Shown in pieces: positions 23,961 through 27,830 of a DNA stretch of 27,830 nt (positions are counted from its first letter, which is position 1; each line of letters starts with the position of its first letter). The notes beneath the pieces are model-generated. The model saw only the letters and a list, made by a program, of their open reading frames with translations, searched no databases and had not been told where the DNA came from. Position numbers and translations under genes: made by a program. The stretch is from Phellopilus nigrolimitatus (Eukaryota > Basidiomycota > Agaricomycetes > Hymenochaetales > Hymenochaetaceae): the NCBI GenBank assembly GCA_021029095.1, contig JAJOHG010000339.1, positions 1 to 27,830 of the forward strand, read 5' to 3'.

Positions 23961-24235
23961 GGTGGTTGGTGGTTGAGAGGAGGAAGGCGGGGACCTTGAA
24001 CTTGAGGCGGAAAGAAGCGCGTCATGTTACTACCCAATTTGGACGACTGTCATCGGTTGCCATTGACGCCACCCGGTTTATCTGAGCTCTCTGGATTTAC
24101 CCAAATTTAAGAAAAGCTTCGGATCCCTTAAGCATACTTTTGCATACTTTTGTATTTCTTTTGACTCTTATACTATTTTTCAAGAGTTGAATTGAACTCG
24201 TCACTGAGCTCTGAAGAAAAACGTTACGTTACATA
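23961..24235. promoter_or_regulatory. Probable PEP4 promoter
   Basis: Sequence directly upstream of the PEP4 start. The word GCATACTTTT occurs twice head-to-tail at about 24132-24152. A CT-rich strand precedes the ATG. No TATA box is obvious. Confidence 0.4.
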
Positions 24236-24516
24236 CTACAGTAACAAACCTCCGCCATAGAACACGCGCGTTTTCCCAATTGAGATGTCCTCGATCGCGT
24301 TGAACTCGTCCGAGTCCCCGTGCGTACAATGATCCTCAATGAAGTCGTTCTACTCCATCGCGTATCGCCACGGAATAGACACAGTCGTGGCCTGACATAC
24401 TGCATGGCAGTCATGATGAGACTGATGAGACTGTGCGCGTTGCTAACTTCCGTGTGAAGATCGCCAAGGGTCCTTTCTGTTACCGTTTCGACTTCTGGCA
24501 GAGCTGAGCTCGCCAT
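24236..24516 (-). CDS. Candidate small two-exon gene, unrecognised
   Basis: I do not recognise this product. Exons 24516-24397 and 24349-24236 would encode 77 aa. The ATG context is good (GACGATGGCG). Exon 1 reads as a polar then hydrophobic helix (TLGDLHTEV, then LISLIMTAM). Exon 2 is acidic then ends with ISIGKTRVFYGGGLLL. The join uses a weak GTCAGG donor and a GTAG acceptor, giving a 47-nt intron. A better donor four bases upstream (GTATGT) would put exon 2 out of frame and stop after three codons. Amino-acid composition looks protein-like and there is room for a gene here, but there is no homology evidence. It could also be part of a longer gene or a remnant, since a further open frame lies upstream at 24549-24803 on the same strand. 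Confidence 0.28.
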
Positions 24517-24913
24517 CGTCGGTCTCTCGACCACCTTCCGTCCCTTTTTCACGCTCTTTTGGCTCTCAACGCTGTCTTGAAAAGCAGGTCCTTTTCTAAG
24601 CAGGCTTGCAAACCTCGTACACGCTCGCGATCTGTTGCCAGGGCTATCTGTTTCAAGACCCAATCAACCGAGGCAGATACGCACCCGTGCCCAAGCTTAT
24701 TCTCATCAGCAGCTCTCATTCCTACAAAAGCTCTACTGTTTCTTAGGCCCGTTCTGCATTTTCTAAGTCTCGACGACTCCTCAGGACGTACGACAGACGA
24801 CACTGCGACTTAGAGAGCCGCGCTGCCCGAACTGCTCAGGTTCATTGGCTTCGCTTCGCTTCGGACGTGTCGAACTCTAAGATTTCACCTGAAATAAACT
24901 TTCACACAAAACG
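24517..24913. other. Region upstream of the repeat-protein gene
   Basis: Probably promoter sequence. It contains an open frame on the minus strand (24549-24803), with a protein-like stretch including SASVDWVLKQIALATDRERV but no ATG near its start and no recognised family. GAAGCGAAGCGAAGCC near 24850 is a small tandem repeat on the minus strand. Confidence 0.35.
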
Positions 24914-27822
24914 ATGTCGCATCTTACCCGAACGCCTTTTCATAAACCGTCTCCTTATGACTTTCCTCGACCAGCTCACCCGCTCAGTCCTCCAGAGACC
25001 GACATTACAGCGGATTCTCTCCAACTTCCGCCAATGAACTTAGTCTCGCGGGACACCGGTTCATATGCCGACATCGCTATGTCAGCATACACTAGAATCG
25101 ACGCCTCCGAGCACTACCATGCTCCCCCTTCAGATACACAGACTCCTAACGGCCGATTTCGCCGACCCTCGAACCTCGCATACCATCGTTCTAACTCAGT
25201 ACTACCCAATGATTCGCGTGCGGAGAGGCGGTCCGCAGCGACGAAGATGCTTGTCATGGTCATTCCCCCAGCCGCGGTCTCCCGTGAACACGGAACTACC
25301 CTGTTCTTAAATACGCCAACACGTGCGGCTCAAGGAGTGCTGATGCCTCTCTTGCCAAGCGTGAGTTTTCTTCCTTTTTCATATGCAAATTTGTCCCCCG
25401 ACAACGCACATTACAAAAAAAAACGCGATCTGATAGCCTTTTATTTCACCTCTTCTATATAAACTCGCTAGTTGTCCGGCCAGCTGTCTGCCATCGCTCG
25501 CGAGTTCTCCTTTCCCAGCACGACAGGCATCGTTGTCTACCTCCAGATGACAGACTCAGGCGTACAATACACTCCCCGCGTCTCAGACGAATCATGGCCG
25601 ATATTATGGGGAAGTGCCTTTGATGAGAAGCAGATGATGCATGCTATGGGCGGACTCCCTATCTCAGGACGGATCGAGTTCGACCTTGACCTGAGGAAGG
25701 CGCGGTGGTTTGATATGTGGGTGACGACGTGCAGGAGAGAGCTCGACAACGGACTCTATGCTCCGACTTCCGCTTTGAACATGCCCGCGAGGAGAGCCGG
25801 ACAACATTCACAACGGCATTCACCCACGAGGCTCCAGAGGAGTCGACCGCGGACGACATTTCGGTTACCATTCAGCAGAAAGTTCCCATTATTCGGCGCG
25901 TCCCACGAAAGCTCTCTCTTCTTGATCGCGTCGACATGTCTCCTCTCAGGCCAATTTCTCGTCCGTTGTCCCAAAAAGCTATATCTTCACCTCGTGATGA
26001 CGGGCCCGTATCATCCTTTCCCCTGTTGCTCAAGCCTCAGTTCGTACTGATGATGACGAACCGCAAACGGCAATCCAGCGTGTCGAAAGGAAGGTAGAGA
26101 GCTGGCGCGCCTCATCTACATTCGCAAAGTCTCCGTTCGTGTCTACCACTGGACAAACGGCACTCGACCCAACGAACATGCCAAACAACCTTCCTCTAGT
26201 TGATGCAGATGCAAATGCCGATGGCGCGCAGCCGTTTAATCTCGATGACTTCACCTGGAGTATCTCATCGGCGGGTCCGCGCTCTGCCGATTTCGAGCTT
26301 GACTCCGCGCTCTACTCCGACTGGGACCGCGTGCCATCTGTGCATCTCGACAGGCGTCTGGAGGGCTCTGTGTGCTTAACGCCAACGACTGTCACCCTCC
26401 TTCGGACCTCCGGAATATGACATCGACTCGCCAGTCGCCAGCCTTATTTCACGCCTTCCGTCTCCCGATATTGCTGCGCGTAACATCGACGATGCACCGC
26501 TGACGCCGTCAACTGCAACCAGCTGGGGTCCACCGTCCGAATGGCCAAGCAGCCCCGCGTCGAGTTATCGCGCACCGTCAGTGGACATCGCTGCGCGGCA
26601 ACTGGACAGCAGGCCCGCGACCCCGAGAACGGCAACAAGCTGGGGTGCACCTTCCGAGTGGCCGGATAGTCCTGTAATGATCTCCCGTCCGCCTTCCGTG
26701 GACCTTGCCGCCCGCCAGATGGGGAGTAGGCCGGTCACGCCTAGCACAGCCACGAGCTGGGGTGCCCCAGTTGAGTGGCTGCCGAGCCCAGCTACGCCTT
26801 TCTTCGTGCATACTCCGGGTGTCGGGCAGATGTACTTCGACAATGAAGATGAAGAAGAGGCTCTGTTACGTCCGGGTCGCGTCCTTCGATCCTATGGTGC
26901 AGGAGATGACGAGCCTTGGAAGCATGTGTGGCCTTACAACGGGGCTGCTGAGGAAACTCCTAAACCGAGCCCGTGGCGGCATGTGTGGCCCTATCGACGT
27001 GCGGCGGAACCTGAAGCTGTCATTTGTCCTATGTCCGCCCCGTCAGGCCCCGGGTATCCTCGAATCTGTCTCTGTAAGCTGATCTCTCATAAGCAAAACT
27101 AATTCGGTTTCTGACAGAATAATTCAGATCCCGCTGTTTATCCGCACTTTGATCTGTATCCTGCGTGCGAGGCTGATGATGTACAGCTTTGGCAGCACAC
27201 CTGGCCGTACAATACAAATGCCGTTAAATCAAGCTCGACAAGACCATGGGTTCATGTGTGGCCCTATCAAGATGCTCCTGGTTGTGAGAATTCGGATTTG
27301 ACAGCACCGCGGAACAGCTTTTTGCCCTCTCCGACCGGACTTAGTGAAGATGATGACCAAAGGGTCAAATCAACAAAGCCGTGGAACTTCGTCTGGCCAT
27401 ACCATCACGATCAAGATGTGAATGATGTCGTGCCCACGATCGTCACCCGTCTTACGCCAGGCTATCCTTCAATTTGTCTCTGTACGTCAAAACGTCTGAG
27501 TTAACCCAAGAACTCCCCTACTGACCTTCCTCAGACCCAGCCGTCTATCCTCATTTTGACCTGTACCCCGTCAAATCCGGAACCAGTAGAGTCGTCGACG
27601 TGCGAGCGGAGATTAAGCTCCCGATACCCGGCATTCGTAAATGCTTTATTTTTCTTCGGTGTGATCTCAGCTCACCAATACTGAGCAGATGCGGCAGCCT
27701 ATCTTTCTTCCGAAATCCATTCTAGAAATGTAGTCAAGCCTCAAGAGAATTTTCAGAAAGCCCTTCCGGTAAAACTAGCCATGTCGTATCCCTTCGTTGA
27801 AATTTGTCTGTGGTGGAATTAG
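24914..27822 (+). CDS. Large repeat protein with WPY motifs; frame broken at three sites
   Basis: I recognise no named family. Segments: 24914-25360, 25472-27073, 27128-27481, 27535-27636, 27689-27822. The first exon is polar and probably disordered. A folded-looking region follows (SGQLSAIAREF, DESWPILWG, LPISGRIEFDLDLRKARW, SDFRFEHARE), then KVPIIRRVPRKLSLLDRVD and a coil with VERKVESW. Next come three 39-residue tandem repeats, each containing TPxTATSWG. Five copies of an 8-residue motif ending WPY follow (26914-27402), and two copies of YPxICLY plus AVYPHFDLYP. Within the second segment the frame must change at about 25719-25721, 26005-26023 and 26395-26397. With one base added at each of the first two and one removed at the third, the coding length becomes 2640 nt (879 aa), divisible by three. 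The end at 27822 is tentative. It could be a functional gene with consensus errors or a decaying copy. Confidence 0.72.
26458..26808 (+). repeat. Three tandem 117-bp coding repeats
   Basis: Units begin at 26458, 26575 and 26692, exactly 117 bp (39 codons) apart. Each encodes Pro-Ser, then DIAAR or DLAAR, an acidic/Arg segment, then TPxTATSWG, then EW and SP. A more diverged fourth unit begins near 26334 (PSVHLDRR, LTPTT) and is 123 bp long after removing one extra base. The repeats lie in one exon of the gene at 24914-27822. Confidence 0.85.
26914..27402 (+). repeat. Five copies of a P/L-W-x-H/F-V/T-W-P-Y motif
   Basis: Eight-residue motifs at 26914-26937 (PWKHVWPY), 26971-26994 (PWRHVWPY), 27187-27210 (LWQHTWPY), 27244-27267 (PWVHVWPY) and 27379-27402 (PWNFVWPY). 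The spacing is irregular, and the linkers are acidic or polar. They span two exons, so the repetition predates or survived intron insertion. Confidence 0.85.
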
Positions 27823-27830
27823 TCGCTGGT

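Noticed and set aside
25719..25760. A short intron explaining the first frame change in the repeat-protein gene
   Set aside because: The only GT-AG spans that restore the frame there would be under 20 nt, far below any intron in the window.

Overview
The window looks like chromosomal DNA of a mushroom-forming basidiomycete (Agaricomycetes). Genes are tightly packed on both strands, broken by many short GT-AG introns (about 42-110 nt), and encode single-copy eukaryotic housekeeping proteins plus one P450. There are no operons, and I saw no rRNA, tRNA or CRISPR. All exon structures were assembled by eye from splice signals and family motifs; for every intact gene the exon lengths sum to a multiple of three.

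Layout. 1-1496: no recognisable gene; a 23-bp direct repeat carries TCACGTGA twice. 1497-1946: MITE-like element with 30-bp terminal inverted repeats, ending 108 bp before the RBX1 start. 2055-2849 (+): RBX1. 3477-5161 (-): CSTF2 (CstF-64). 5613-7588 (+): cytochrome P450. 7982-8960 (+): exosome subunit RRP46. 9432-11122 (-): bystin/ENP1. 11586-13246 (+): UDP-glucuronate decarboxylase UXS1. 13510-15112 (+): COP9 signalosome subunit CSN4. 15321-18765 (-): CTK1/CDK12-type CTD kinase with a long RS-rich N-terminus. 19631-22067 (-): DCAF6/IQW1-like WD40 protein. 22434-23960 (-): vacuolar aspartic protease PEP4. 24236-24516 (-): weak candidate for an unrecognised 77-residue protein. 24914-27822 (+): a large repeat protein I cannot assign to a named family, with tandem 39-residue repeats, five W-P-Y motifs and three apparent single-base frame breaks.

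Functional threads. Three genes belong to the cullin-RING ubiquitin ligase system: the RING subunit (RBX1), a deneddylase subunit (CSN4) and a CUL4-DDB1 substrate receptor (DCAF6-like). Two act on RNA polymerase II transcripts (CTK1 kinase, CSTF2), and two on rRNA or RNA processing (RRP46, ENP1). This is probably coincidental linkage. The most unusual items are the repeat protein at the right end with its clustered frame breaks, the MITE in the RBX1 promoter, and two micro-exons of 9 and 10 nt.
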